Below are positions 1 to 5,393 of a stretch of 8,353 nt of DNA, one piece after another. The notes under the pieces are model-generated. The model had not been told where the DNA came from and searched no databases. It was given only the letters and a program-made list of their open reading frames with translations. The DNA comes from an uncultured Bacteroidales bacterium (GTDB lineage Bacteria > Bacteroidota > Bacteroidia > Bacteroidales > Muribaculaceae): the NCBI GenBank assembly GCA_900552315.1, contig URZM01000092.1, positions 1-8,353 on the forward strand, written 5' to 3'. Position numbers and translations under genes: made by a program. The first letter of the stretch is position 1; each line of letters begins with the position of its first letter.

Positions 1-2
1 TA

Positions 3-59
3 ACGACACGACTCGCGGACCGAGGAGCCCGGCGAGATGTCCTGACATTCGAACCATGA
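3..59 (+). CDS. possible C-terminal tail of an upstream gene (partial)
   Basis: The frame starting at base 3 is open for 18 codons and ends at a TGA (57-59) that overlaps the ATG of the next gene in an ATGA arrangement. The visible tail reads ...RRDVLTFEP. The same kind of overlap joins the next two genes, which is the main reason to suspect a real upstream gene in the same operon. The piece is too short to identify. Another frame also ends nearby, with a TGA at 43-45, so the choice of frame is uncertain. Confidence 0.3.
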   Translation, partial: TTRLADRGARRDVLTFEP

Positions 60-1219
60 GCAGATTCATATACCTGATAACGGCGTTGTGCTGCCTGTGC
101 CCCGCCCTGGGGGCCAGGGCCATGACGCGCCTGTGGAGCGCCGGCCCGCTGACCTGGGCCGATTTCACGGATGTGCCGGCGTTGCCGGACTCCAGAGGGT
201 ACCTGACCGCCGAACTTGCGCTGGCCACGGAAGCCGCGCAGGGGCAGCCGGGAGTGTATACCATGCGTGCGGACGCGGTGATGTACCCGGACCGCTCATA
301 CGCGCCCCCCTCGGCGCGCGACGAGCGCACGCTGCGTTATTTCCAGGCCAGGTTCGACCTCCTGGAGGTCATGTCGCGCCGCCTGCGCCATGAGCTGGCA
401 GGAGGAGTGACGGGACTCGAGGCCGACCGCAGGCTGGCGCATTACCGCGCCCTGTACGCCACGGAGGCCGACAAGATGGACCGCGCAACGGCGTGGGGCA
501 ACGACGAGGCGGCTCTCCAGACCTGGGAGTATGACATACGCCGGGCCCTGGAGGAGACAGCCTCTCCGGTGCCCGCCACGGTGAGCGCCGGGGCATGGTG
601 CTACGGACTGTTCGCCGGAGTGGGAGGACTGTTCCCTACCGGGACCGTGTCCGACGCCTTCTCGGGAGGATGCGTCTTCACATTCGGGCTGACCGGAGGC
701 TGGAAAGGTTTACGGGTGCATGGCTCCATAGGATACTGCACCCCCACCATACGCGACACGGGGCTTGTGAACCCTGAATACGCGGGCCAGTCTTACCTGG
801 CCAACGTCAAGAATGCGAACATGCTGGAGATAGGATTCGGCGTGGGATACACCGTGGCCGACACCAAGCATTTCAGCGTCGAGCCCTACATAGGGGGATA
901 CTGGACTGGCTACAACTGGACGGCCCGACCGATGACGCCCAATGACGAAGGCTCGTTCACCACCACGGGGCCACAGCGCCGCATGGAGATAGACGATTTC
1001 AATTTCGGCTGCGGGGTGAACCTGGAGTGGCATTTCCACTCGGCGGTGACCTCCTTTCCCCTGTTCGGGAACATGCGCGAGCAATACGTGTCCTCGCTGC
1101 GGCTCACCCCCTACGCCTTGCACGCGCGCTACACCGACGCCACGCGGAGCCTGGGAGGCTGGCAGATAGGTTTCCGCGTGTGCTACAGCGGCCTGGCGCG
1201 CACCCTTAGACTGAAATGA
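56..1219 (+). CDS. exported protein: degenerate DUF922-like domain fused to an outer-membrane-barrel-like domain
   Basis: This 387-residue protein starts with a plausible type I signal peptide: Arg3, a hydrophobic core over residues 4-19, and an ARA cleavage site at 20-22. Residues about 28-168 resemble the DUF922 family (predicted secreted zinc-dependent proteases). The similar parts are an LTWADF motif at 32-37, an AVMYPDRSY stretch at 74-82, and FDLLEVMSRRLRHEL at 100-114, which parallels the family's HFDIAELYARxLR helix. The HEQxH residues expected just before that helix are YFQAR here (95-99), so zinc binding and proteolysis are unlikely. Residues about 180-387 alternate Gly and aromatic residues (YGLFAGVGGLFP, GFGVGYTV, YIGGYW, LGGWQIGFRVCY) like a small outer-membrane beta-barrel of the DUF3575/OmpA type. 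The signal peptide fixes the start, although the frame stays open upstream. The stop overlaps the aroK start by 4 bases. The function is unknown. The barrel fold is likely and the DUF922 relationship rests on remembered motifs. Confidence 0.82.
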   Translation: MSRFIYLITALCCLCPALGARAMTRLWSAGPLTWADFTDVPALPDSRGYLTAELALATEAAQGQPGVYTMRADAVMYPDRSYAPPSARDERTLRYFQARFDLLEVMSRRLRHELAGGVTGLEADRRLAHYRALYATEADKMDRATAWGNDEAALQTWEYDIRRALEETASPVPATVSAGAWCYGLFAGVGGLFPTGTVSDAFSGGCVFTFGLTGGWKGLRVHGSIGYCTPTIRDTGLVNPEYAGQSYLANVKNANMLEIGFGVGYTVADTKHFSVEPYIGGYWTGYNWTARPMTPNDEGSFTTTGPQRRMEIDDFNFGCGVNLEWHFHSAVTSFPLFGNMREQYVSSLRLTPYALHARYTDATRSLGGWQIGFRVCYSGLARTLRLK

Positions 1220-1806
1220 GCATGGAAGCACGGCGACCCATATTCCTTACCGGCCTTCCGGGAAGCGGCAAGACCACCCTGGGGCGGGCCTTGGCGCGCC
1301 TGACGGGCCTCCAGCACATAGACCTGGACCTATACATCCAGGCACGCTTCTCCTGCTCGGTGAGCGACATATTCGCGCGCCAGGGGGAGGAACGGTTCCG
1401 CCAGATAGAGCACAACCTGCTGCACGAGGTGGCGGAGATGCAGGACGTGGTGGTGTCCTGCGGCGGAGGCACCCCTTGCTTTTTCGACAACATGGACTAC
1501 ATGCTCTCGCGGGGCACCGTGCTGTACCTGGAGGCCGACAGGGAGCGGCTACTGGAGCGGCTCTGGCGCGGCAGGGCGCGCAGGCCCGCCATCGCCTCCC
1601 TGGACAGGGAGGGGATAGCCCTATGGGCTGCGCGAACCCTGGAACAGCGCGCCCCGGTGTACGCGCGGGCGCACCTGCGGGTGGAAAGCTCGAGCCTGGA
1701 GGACCACGAGAGCATACGCCTCACGGCTGAGCGCACGGCCGGCGCCCTGGGCCTGAGTCCGGGTCACACCAGTCCGACCCGTCCGACCCCAAAAAGCAAA
1801 CACTAA
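1216..1806 (+). CDS. aroK: shikimate kinase
   Basis: Shikimate kinase (EC 2.7.1.71) is a cytoplasmic enzyme that phosphorylates the 3-hydroxyl of shikimate with ATP, the fifth step of chorismate and aromatic amino acid synthesis. The 196-residue product has every family landmark in order: Walker A GLPGSGKT (13-20); the DLD shikimate/magnesium site (36-38); DIFARQGEERFR (51-62) with the substrate-binding Arg; the SCGGGTP glycine loop (81-87); an Arg-rich lid (about 116-124, ending RRP); and a late Arg (145) in EQRAPVYARAH that contacts ATP. Typical length is about 170-180. The extra C-terminal tail (about 181-196) is Pro/Ser/Thr-rich and probably disordered; its DNA contains a short direct repeat of GTCCGACCC. 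The start codon lies in an ATGA overlap with the preceding gene, which suggests translational coupling. The related enzyme gluconate kinase is unlikely given the DLD and GGG pattern. Confidence 0.94.
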   Translation: MSMEARRPIFLTGLPGSGKTTLGRALARLTGLQHIDLDLYIQARFSCSVSDIFARQGEERFRQIEHNLLHEVAEMQDVVVSCGGGTPCFFDNMDYMLSRGTVLYLEADRERLLERLWRGRARRPAIASLDREGIALWAARTLEQRAPVYARAHLRVESSSLEDHESIRLTAERTAGALGLSPGHTSPTRPTPKSKH

Positions 1807-1833
1807 AACACTGACTCCGAATACATAAGCATT

Positions 1834-2925
1834 ATGAATACCAAAGAGACTATAGCCACGCAGCCGATGGCAGCCGCCATGGCGCAGAGAAAGCACAGCT
1901 TCAGCCTCGGCATACTCAACAATTACCCTGACAGCGAGGAGACGCGCCTGTTCCTGACCCCGGAAGCCTGCGGGATGCTCACTGGCGCAGGAGTGTCGAT
2001 ATGGCTGGAGGCCGGCGCAGGCATAGACATCAACTACAGCGACGAGGCTTACGCCGACAACGGTGTGGAGATCCGCACACGCACCGAGACCCTGGGCTGC
2101 GACGTTGTGCTGAGCGTGCGTCCGCTCAGCACCGAGGACACACTGCGCCTGCGCAAGCGTTCAATACTGCTCACCCTCCATGATCCGGAACTGCCACGCG
2201 CCACCGTGCAGGCCCTCACGGACCGGGACGTGACCATGGTGGCCCTGGACCGCATGGTCTCGGACAACGGTGTACGCATATTCGCACGCCTGCTGGACGA
2301 GATAGACGGCCGCGCGGCAATACTGTACGCCCAGGAGGGTCTCTCGTTCCTGGGTGAAGGCAAAGGGGTGCTCATGGGAGGGGTGCCCGGCCTCCAGCCG
2401 TGCGAGGTGCTCGCCATAGGGCAGGGAGAGCGTATCATAGCCGCCGCCAAGGCCGCTATGCAGACCGGAGCGCGAGTGACACTGATGGACAACGACATAG
2501 CTGCCCTGGACCAGGCTCTCGCCAAGTGCGGGCCGCACCTTATAACCTCCTCCATCCACCCAAAGGTGCTGTACAACGACGTGAAGCACGCCGACGTGAT
2601 AATCCTGGACCGCTGCACACGTCCCTTCAGGCTGCCCGACCACCTGTCGCTCGCCATGAAGGACAACATATACCTGCTGGACCTGACCGAGACCACCCCC
2701 TCGCTCATAGTGCCCCGCACGGTGGCCATGGCCATGAGCAACGTGCTGGTGAATTTCTTCAACGACGCCATCAAGGCCGGGGGCATGCGCCGCCTGGTAA
2801 TCTCTCACGGCGGTGTGCGCGAGGGGCTGGTGACCTACAACGGGCATCTGGTGGACGAGACCATAGCGGCCCTGCACGGCCTCCACGCCCTGGACATGGG
2901 GATAATGCTCACCGAGACGAACTGA
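1834..2925 (+). CDS. divergent alanine dehydrogenase / transhydrogenase-alpha family protein
   Basis: The 363-residue cytoplasmic protein has the two-domain fold signature of alanine dehydrogenases (L-alanine + NAD+ to pyruvate, ammonia and NADH). Residues about 22-160 form the catalytic half, with ETRLFLTPEA (36-45) matching the family RVxLTP motif, including the substrate Arg (Arg38), and LTLHDPE (113-119) keeping the catalytic-type His (His116). The NAD half begins at GKGVLMGGVPG (176-186) and ends a beta-strand with an acidic residue (VTLMDND, Asp219). A PRT motif (294-296) near the C-terminus is also typical. Unusual changes: the dinucleotide loop is GQGERI (196-201) instead of GxGxxG, and the catalytic Lys position reads as Arg96. 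It is slightly short for the family, and the N-terminal 20 residues are unrelated and Ala/Gln-rich. Internal ATGs at codons 12 and 16 are alternative starts. The gene sits 27 bases after aroK and overlaps the glycosyltransferase by 1 base. The family is clear, but substrate and activity are uncertain. Confidence 0.85.
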   Translation: MNTKETIATQPMAAAMAQRKHSFSLGILNNYPDSEETRLFLTPEACGMLTGAGVSIWLEAGAGIDINYSDEAYADNGVEIRTRTETLGCDVVLSVRPLSTEDTLRLRKRSILLTLHDPELPRATVQALTDRDVTMVALDRMVSDNGVRIFARLLDEIDGRAAILYAQEGLSFLGEGKGVLMGGVPGLQPCEVLAIGQGERIIAAAKAAMQTGARVTLMDNDIAALDQALAKCGPHLITSSIHPKVLYNDVKHADVIILDRCTRPFRLPDHLSLAMKDNIYLLDLTETTPSLIVPRTVAMAMSNVLVNFFNDAIKAGGMRRLVISHGGVREGLVTYNGHLVDETIAALHGLHALDMGIMLTETN

Positions 2926-4019
2926 TGCCACGGCGCCCGAGACTCATACATCTGGTGTCCTCCACCTTCTGGGGCGGACGCGAGCAGTATGCCCTGGACA
3001 TATGCCGCGCTTTCGCCCGCGAAGGGTGGAACGTCACGGTGCTCAGCCGCGACGCCAAGGCTGTGGACACCCCCTTCCAGCAGGGGGGGGTGACCGTGCG
3101 CCACATGTCGCTGGGAGCGTATTCGGACATTACCTCCATCTTCCGGCTGGCCCGCATGCTGCGGCGCGCCCCTACGCCTCCGGCGGTGCACGCCCATAAT
3201 TTCCGGGACGCCTTCGTGGCCCTGTGCGCCCGCAGGCTCTCCCTGTGCGGCGGGGTGAGGGTCGTGCTCACCTGCCACCGGGTGAAACCCGGACGCAACA
3301 CACCCCTGCGCCGACGCATCATGCGCGGCCTGGACGCGCTGGTGTTCCCCTCGGCCCTGACACGCGACACGTTCCTCTCCACTTGGCGCGGAAAGCAGCC
3401 TCCCCTCGGGCCGCACAAGATCCACGTGCTGCTCAACAGCGTCTACCTCCCGGACACGGGTCCGGACACGGCCCCTGCCGGGCCTGTGACGGCGGCATAC
3501 CACGGACGGCTCGTGCGGGGCAAGGGACTGGAAACCCTGATAGAGGCCCTGCCGGCTCTGCGGGGCTTGCGCACGCGCGTGTGCATAGCCGGCACCGGGG
3601 ATCCCGACTATACGGATACCCTCAAGCGACAGGCCACCCGACTCCAGGTGATGGACATGATAGACTGGAGCGTGAACGCCCCCGGACGCGAGTCCATACT
3701 GGAAAGGGCGCATATAGGGGTCTTCCCCTCACTGATGCCGGAAGCCTTCGGACTGGGGGGCGCCGCATGTATGGCCCTGGGGCTGCCGCAGGTGTGCAGC
3801 GACAATGGCGCGCAAGGCGAATACCTCACCGACGGCCGTGAGGCGCTCCTCGTGCCCCCGGGCGACAGCGGGGCGCTGGCAGACGCCCTCAGGCGCCTGG
3901 CCACGGATCCGGCACTGCGCCAAACCATGGGGCACGCGGCTCGCGAACGCTTCGAAAGACAGCTCTCCTGGCCGCGATTCGCCGGCGCCCTGGAAGACAT
4001 ATACCTCGGCAGGCCCTGA
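2925..4019 (+). CDS. GT4-type (GT-B fold) glycosyltransferase
   Basis: The 364-residue enzyme probably transfers a sugar from a nucleotide-activated donor to a cell-surface glycan or lipid acceptor at the inner face of the membrane; donor and acceptor cannot be read from the sequence. The N-terminal Rossmann domain has the glycine-rich acceptor loop VSSTFWGGREQYA (11-23) and a HAHN segment (89-92). The C-terminal domain has YHGRLVRGKGLETLIEA (192-208) with donor-phosphate-binding Arg195 and Lys200, then AGTGDPDY (222-229), and PEAFGLGGAACMALGLP (272-288). In the canonical EX7E motif the first Glu is Glu273, but the second position (281) is Ala. There is no signal peptide or membrane segment. 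The start is the ATG in a TGATG overlap with the preceding gene. The frame is open further upstream, but that stretch lies inside the dehydrogenase gene and is not family-like. A run of eight G lies at 3083-3090. Family assignment is secure; the role is not. Confidence 0.9.
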   Translation: MPRRPRLIHLVSSTFWGGREQYALDICRAFAREGWNVTVLSRDAKAVDTPFQQGGVTVRHMSLGAYSDITSIFRLARMLRRAPTPPAVHAHNFRDAFVALCARRLSLCGGVRVVLTCHRVKPGRNTPLRRRIMRGLDALVFPSALTRDTFLSTWRGKQPPLGPHKIHVLLNSVYLPDTGPDTAPAGPVTAAYHGRLVRGKGLETLIEALPALRGLRTRVCIAGTGDPDYTDTLKRQATRLQVMDMIDWSVNAPGRESILERAHIGVFPSLMPEAFGLGGAACMALGLPQVCSDNGAQGEYLTDGREALLVPPGDSGALADALRRLATDPALRQTMGHAARERFERQLSWPRFAGALEDIYLGRP

Positions 4020-4056
4020 GCACGGGGCCGAGGACACACCGGCACACATATAAAGA

Positions 4057-4085
4057 GGGCCGGCCGACACTCGTCGACCTGGCCC
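4057..4085. terminator. strong hairpin after the glycosyltransferase, possible terminator
   Basis: GGGCC (4057-4061) pairs with GGCCC (4081-4085). Inside it GG (4062-4063) pairs with CC (4078-4079), and CGAC (4065-4068) pairs with GTCG (4073-4076) around an ACTC loop. That is 11 pairs with one bulge and one mismatch. It starts 38 bases after the glycosyltransferase stop. On the plus strand the following sequence is only weakly T-rich (GTATAATT). On the minus strand the hairpin is followed by CTCTTTATATG, a better terminator tail, so it may end a leftward transcript coming from 4470. Confidence 0.5.
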
Positions 4086-4189
4086 GTATAATTCCCGGCA
4101 AGCCTTCGCGGAGGAGATGCAAACGTGATTACTACATCATTGTCGTTCCAATCTTGTACGCTTTCAACTAATCATTATACTACCTAATT

Positions 4190-4207
4190 ATCAAAAATAT
4201 CAAAAAT
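4190..4207. repeat. tandem 9-base repeat in an A/T-rich tract
   Basis: ATCAAAAAT occurs twice back to back (4190-4198 and 4199-4207), inside an A/T-rich tract (about 4128-4215) that contrasts sharply with the GC-rich flanks. Read on the minus strand it gives two T5 runs that could serve as a U-rich terminator tail for a leftward transcript. It could also simply be bent or unstructured spacer DNA. Confidence 0.45.
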
Positions 4208-4470
4208 CTATTCATCCGGTCCGAGGCCGTCACAACGTCTGGTCATGGCGGGGCACATGTTATGTCCCCTGCGTCAACTCCGCCATACTTTAGCCGAGAA
4301 ATTTGAGAGGTATACGGCCAACCCTCACGGGCAGAGTACGATACACCGTCTGTACACAGGTGGCGGGGACGTGCAAGCTGCGGCATGCCGCAAAAGCCTG
4401 AGACACGGAGACCCGGCAGGTACACATCCGGCTCATATGCCGTGGCCCTTACATATCCACATGTTCTATA
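4200..4470 (-). ncRNA. candidate unassigned small RNA opposite to lrp
   Basis: A minus-strand promoter-like sequence (4475-4505) points into this gene-less stretch. No open frame starts sensibly after the expected start near 4470: the only longer frame begins at 4473, inside the initiation region, and its product looks non-protein-like. The GC-rich part can fold. GCGGCATGCCGC (4380-4391) is a perfect palindrome; ATGGCGG (4245-4251) faces CCGCCAT (4280-4286); and between them ACAT (4255-4258) and ATGT (4262-4265), flanked by GGGG and CCCC, form a nested hairpin. The 3' end is guessed at the U-rich tract near 4200; the hairpin at 4057-4085 is an alternative end. I found no signature of tmRNA, RNase P RNA, 4.5S RNA or tRNA. 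This is inference from promoter plus structure. Confidence 0.28.
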
Positions 4471-4474
4471 CATA

Positions 4475-4505
4475 CAAATTTAATAAATTATTCGTAATAA
4501 TCCAA
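4475..4505 (-). promoter_or_regulatory. Bacteroidota-type promoter reading leftward
   Basis: Read on the minus strand, TTG (4505-4503), a 20-base spacer and TAAATTTG (4482-4475) match the Bacteroidota sigma-ABfr pattern TTG-N(19-21)-TAnnTTTG. Transcription would begin near 4470. The region is A/T-rich, so a chance match is possible, but the spacing is identical to that of the oppositely directed promoter a few bases away. Confidence 0.45.
4487..4501. promoter_or_regulatory. perfect inverted repeat, candidate operator
   Basis: ATTATT-CGT-AATAAT is a perfect 6+6 inverted repeat with a 3-base centre. It lies entirely inside the spacer of the leftward promoter, where a bound protein would block or remodel polymerase. 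It overlaps an Lrp-box-like sequence at 4481-4495 (12 of 15 positions agree with the Escherichia coli Lrp consensus YAGHAWATTWTDCTR). The neighbouring Lrp/AsnC-family protein is the obvious candidate ligand. Confidence 0.45.
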
Positions 4506-4510
4506 GCCGA

Positions 4511-4542
4511 TTTGCAAATTCAGAAAATTATCCGTATATTTG
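4511..4542 (+). promoter_or_regulatory. promoter of the lrp-type gene
   Basis: TTTG (4511-4514), a 20-base spacer and TATATTTG (4535-4542) match the Bacteroidota -33/-7 consensus TTTG and TAnnTTTG. Transcription should start near 4547-4549, giving a leader of about 33 bases before the ATG at 4581. The -33 element lies in the 10-base palindrome ATTTGCAAAT (4510-4519). This promoter fixes the gene's start, because any more upstream codon would lie outside the transcript. Confidence 0.72.
4521..4535. promoter_or_regulatory. Lrp-box-like site inside the lrp promoter
   Basis: CAGAAAATTATCCGT agrees with the Escherichia coli Lrp consensus YAGHAWATTWTDCTR at 12 of 15 positions. It sits between the -33 and -7 elements of the lrp-type gene and overlaps the first base of the -7 box. 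Its core AAATTATYCGT (4525-4535) repeats exactly 40 bases upstream (4485-4495), about four helical turns. A shorter copy, AAATTATC (4548-4555), covers the probable start point. This arrangement suggests negative autoregulation by an Lrp-type octamer or dimer array. Confidence 0.42.
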
Positions 4543-4580
4543 CACTCAAATTATCAACTTGTTTCTTTTCGCCTATAACC

Positions 4581-5090
4581 ATGAGCGCACGAACAGAAAA
4601 ATATTCCACACCCCGTCTGGACGAGACGGATATGAAAATCCTGGAGATTCTCCAGGGGGACGCACGCATCACCCTCAAGGACCTGGCCTCCAAGGTGCAT
4701 CTGTCCTCCACACCATGCTTCGAGCGATGGCGACGCCTGGAGCGTCACGGCTATATAGACCGATACGTCACGGTGCTGAACGCCGAAAAGGTGCACCGGG
4801 GCTTCACGGTGTTCTGCTCCGTGAAGCTGCGCGTGCTGGACTACAAGGTGGTGCAGAGCTTCACCGAGGCCATACGCCGCATACCGGAGGTGACGGAGTG
4901 CTATCATATCTCCGGTCACTACGACTACCTGCTCAAGATTCACGCTCCGGACATGCAGTATTACAAATATTTCATAGTCGACGTGCTGGGACGCATCGAC
5001 TCCATAGGCACCATCGACTCCTCCTTCGTGATGGACTCGGTGAAGAACTCCTTCGACATACTGCGCCGCTCTCCCGCGCCCGAGGACTGA
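4581..5090 (+). CDS. Lrp/AsnC-family transcriptional regulator
   Basis: The 169-residue cytoplasmic DNA-binding protein has normal family length. Residues about 14-62 form the N-terminal winged helix-turn-helix (LDETDMKILEILQ..., then ITLKDLASKVHLSSTPCFERWRRLERHGYI). Residues about 74-152 form the RAM ligand-binding/oligomerisation domain, with SGHYDYLLKI (111-120) at the usual effector-pocket strand. Family members form dimers to octamers and respond to amino acids; the ligand here cannot be told. The start at 4581 is chosen because the protein then begins just before the helix-turn-helix and the ATG lies 38 bases after the -7 box. The frame is open back to 4245, but that part is not protein-like and contains the promoter. 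It is probably self-regulated through the repeats at 4485-4555. It is convergent with the large secreted-protein gene downstream. There is no reason to call it lrp itself rather than a paralogue. Confidence 0.93.
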   Translation: MSARTEKYSTPRLDETDMKILEILQGDARITLKDLASKVHLSSTPCFERWRRLERHGYIDRYVTVLNAEKVHRGFTVFCSVKLRVLDYKVVQSFTEAIRRIPEVTECYHISGHYDYLLKIHAPDMQYYKYFIVDVLGRIDSIGTIDSSFVMDSVKNSFDILRRSPAPED

Positions 5091-5154
5091 GCGGCAACCG
5101 CCCGCTCGTCCACCGCCACCGGGAGTCAACCGCCGGCGCAGGGAGGAGACAGTA

Positions 5155-5186
5155 AAGCCCCGGGGCTTGTGAAGGCTCCGGGGCTT
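5155..5186. terminator. long GC-rich hairpin between convergent genes
   Basis: AAGCCCCGG (5155-5163) pairs perfectly with CCGGGGCTT (5178-5186). The interior GGCTT-GTG-AAGGCT extends the stem by about five more pairs, with one bulge and one G-T pair. The hairpin lies 65 bases after the regulator stop and 30 bases beyond the stop of the opposing gene. Neither side has a full T run; the minus-strand side is better (CTTTACTGT). A bidirectional terminator for the two converging genes is the most likely role. Confidence 0.7.
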
Positions 5187-5216
5187 GGCATGTGCAATGT
5201 ATCGGTGTCGCTCCGC

Positions 5217-5393
5217 TTACCTTACGGCGAACTTGCGGCCGCGGCTGATGTACAGACCTGCCGGCAGGGTGCGCAGCTCGGAAGCGTCGCGGGTGCGCAG
5301 CACGCACAGCCCTTGCGCATTGTATATGGTGTACCACCCGTCAGCGTCGGGCTGGAGACCATCGGCCGGGAGGCTCTCCAGGCTGTCGGTCTT
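5217..5393 (-). other. T9SS-like type A sorting domain coding segment
   Basis: The last 58 codons of the large secreted protein encode a short beta-rich module with GWYTIYNAQGLCVLRT, then LRTLPAGLYISRGRKFAVR at the extreme C-terminus. In Bacteroidota the pattern YNxQGxxV, LPAGxYI, G(K/R)KxxV(K/R) marks cargo for the type IX secretion system. The domain is normally removed or processed during export. Confidence 0.75.

Noticed and set aside
36..58. A TpsiC-arm-like GGTTCGAAT on the minus strand
   Set aside because: No cloverleaf can be built around it, and it overlaps the start of a well-supported gene.
2400..2924. A 175-codon upstream extension of the glycosyltransferase frame
   Set aside because: It overlaps the dehydrogenase-like gene in another frame, and the GT-B Rossmann fold starts right after the ATG at 2925.
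2049..2931. Two long minus-strand open frames (about 245 and 256 codons) opposite the dehydrogenase-like gene
   Set aside because: Their products are low-complexity (Ser/Arg-rich or His/Gly/Val-rich) and lie wholly over a gene with strong family signatures.
4192..4199. A second leftward -7-like box, TATTTTTG
   Set aside because: No TTG lies at the required 19-21 base distance; it is a by-product of the A-rich tandem repeat.
4243..4473. A 76-codon minus-strand frame in the intergenic region
   Set aside because: Its ATG would sit at or before the expected transcription start, its composition is not protein-like, and no family resemblance is seen. It remains a remote alternative to the small-RNA idea.
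4245..4580. A 112-codon N-terminal extension of the regulator
   Set aside because: The extension is not protein-like, the Bacteroidota promoter lies inside it at 4511-4542, and the family normally begins just before the helix-turn-helix.
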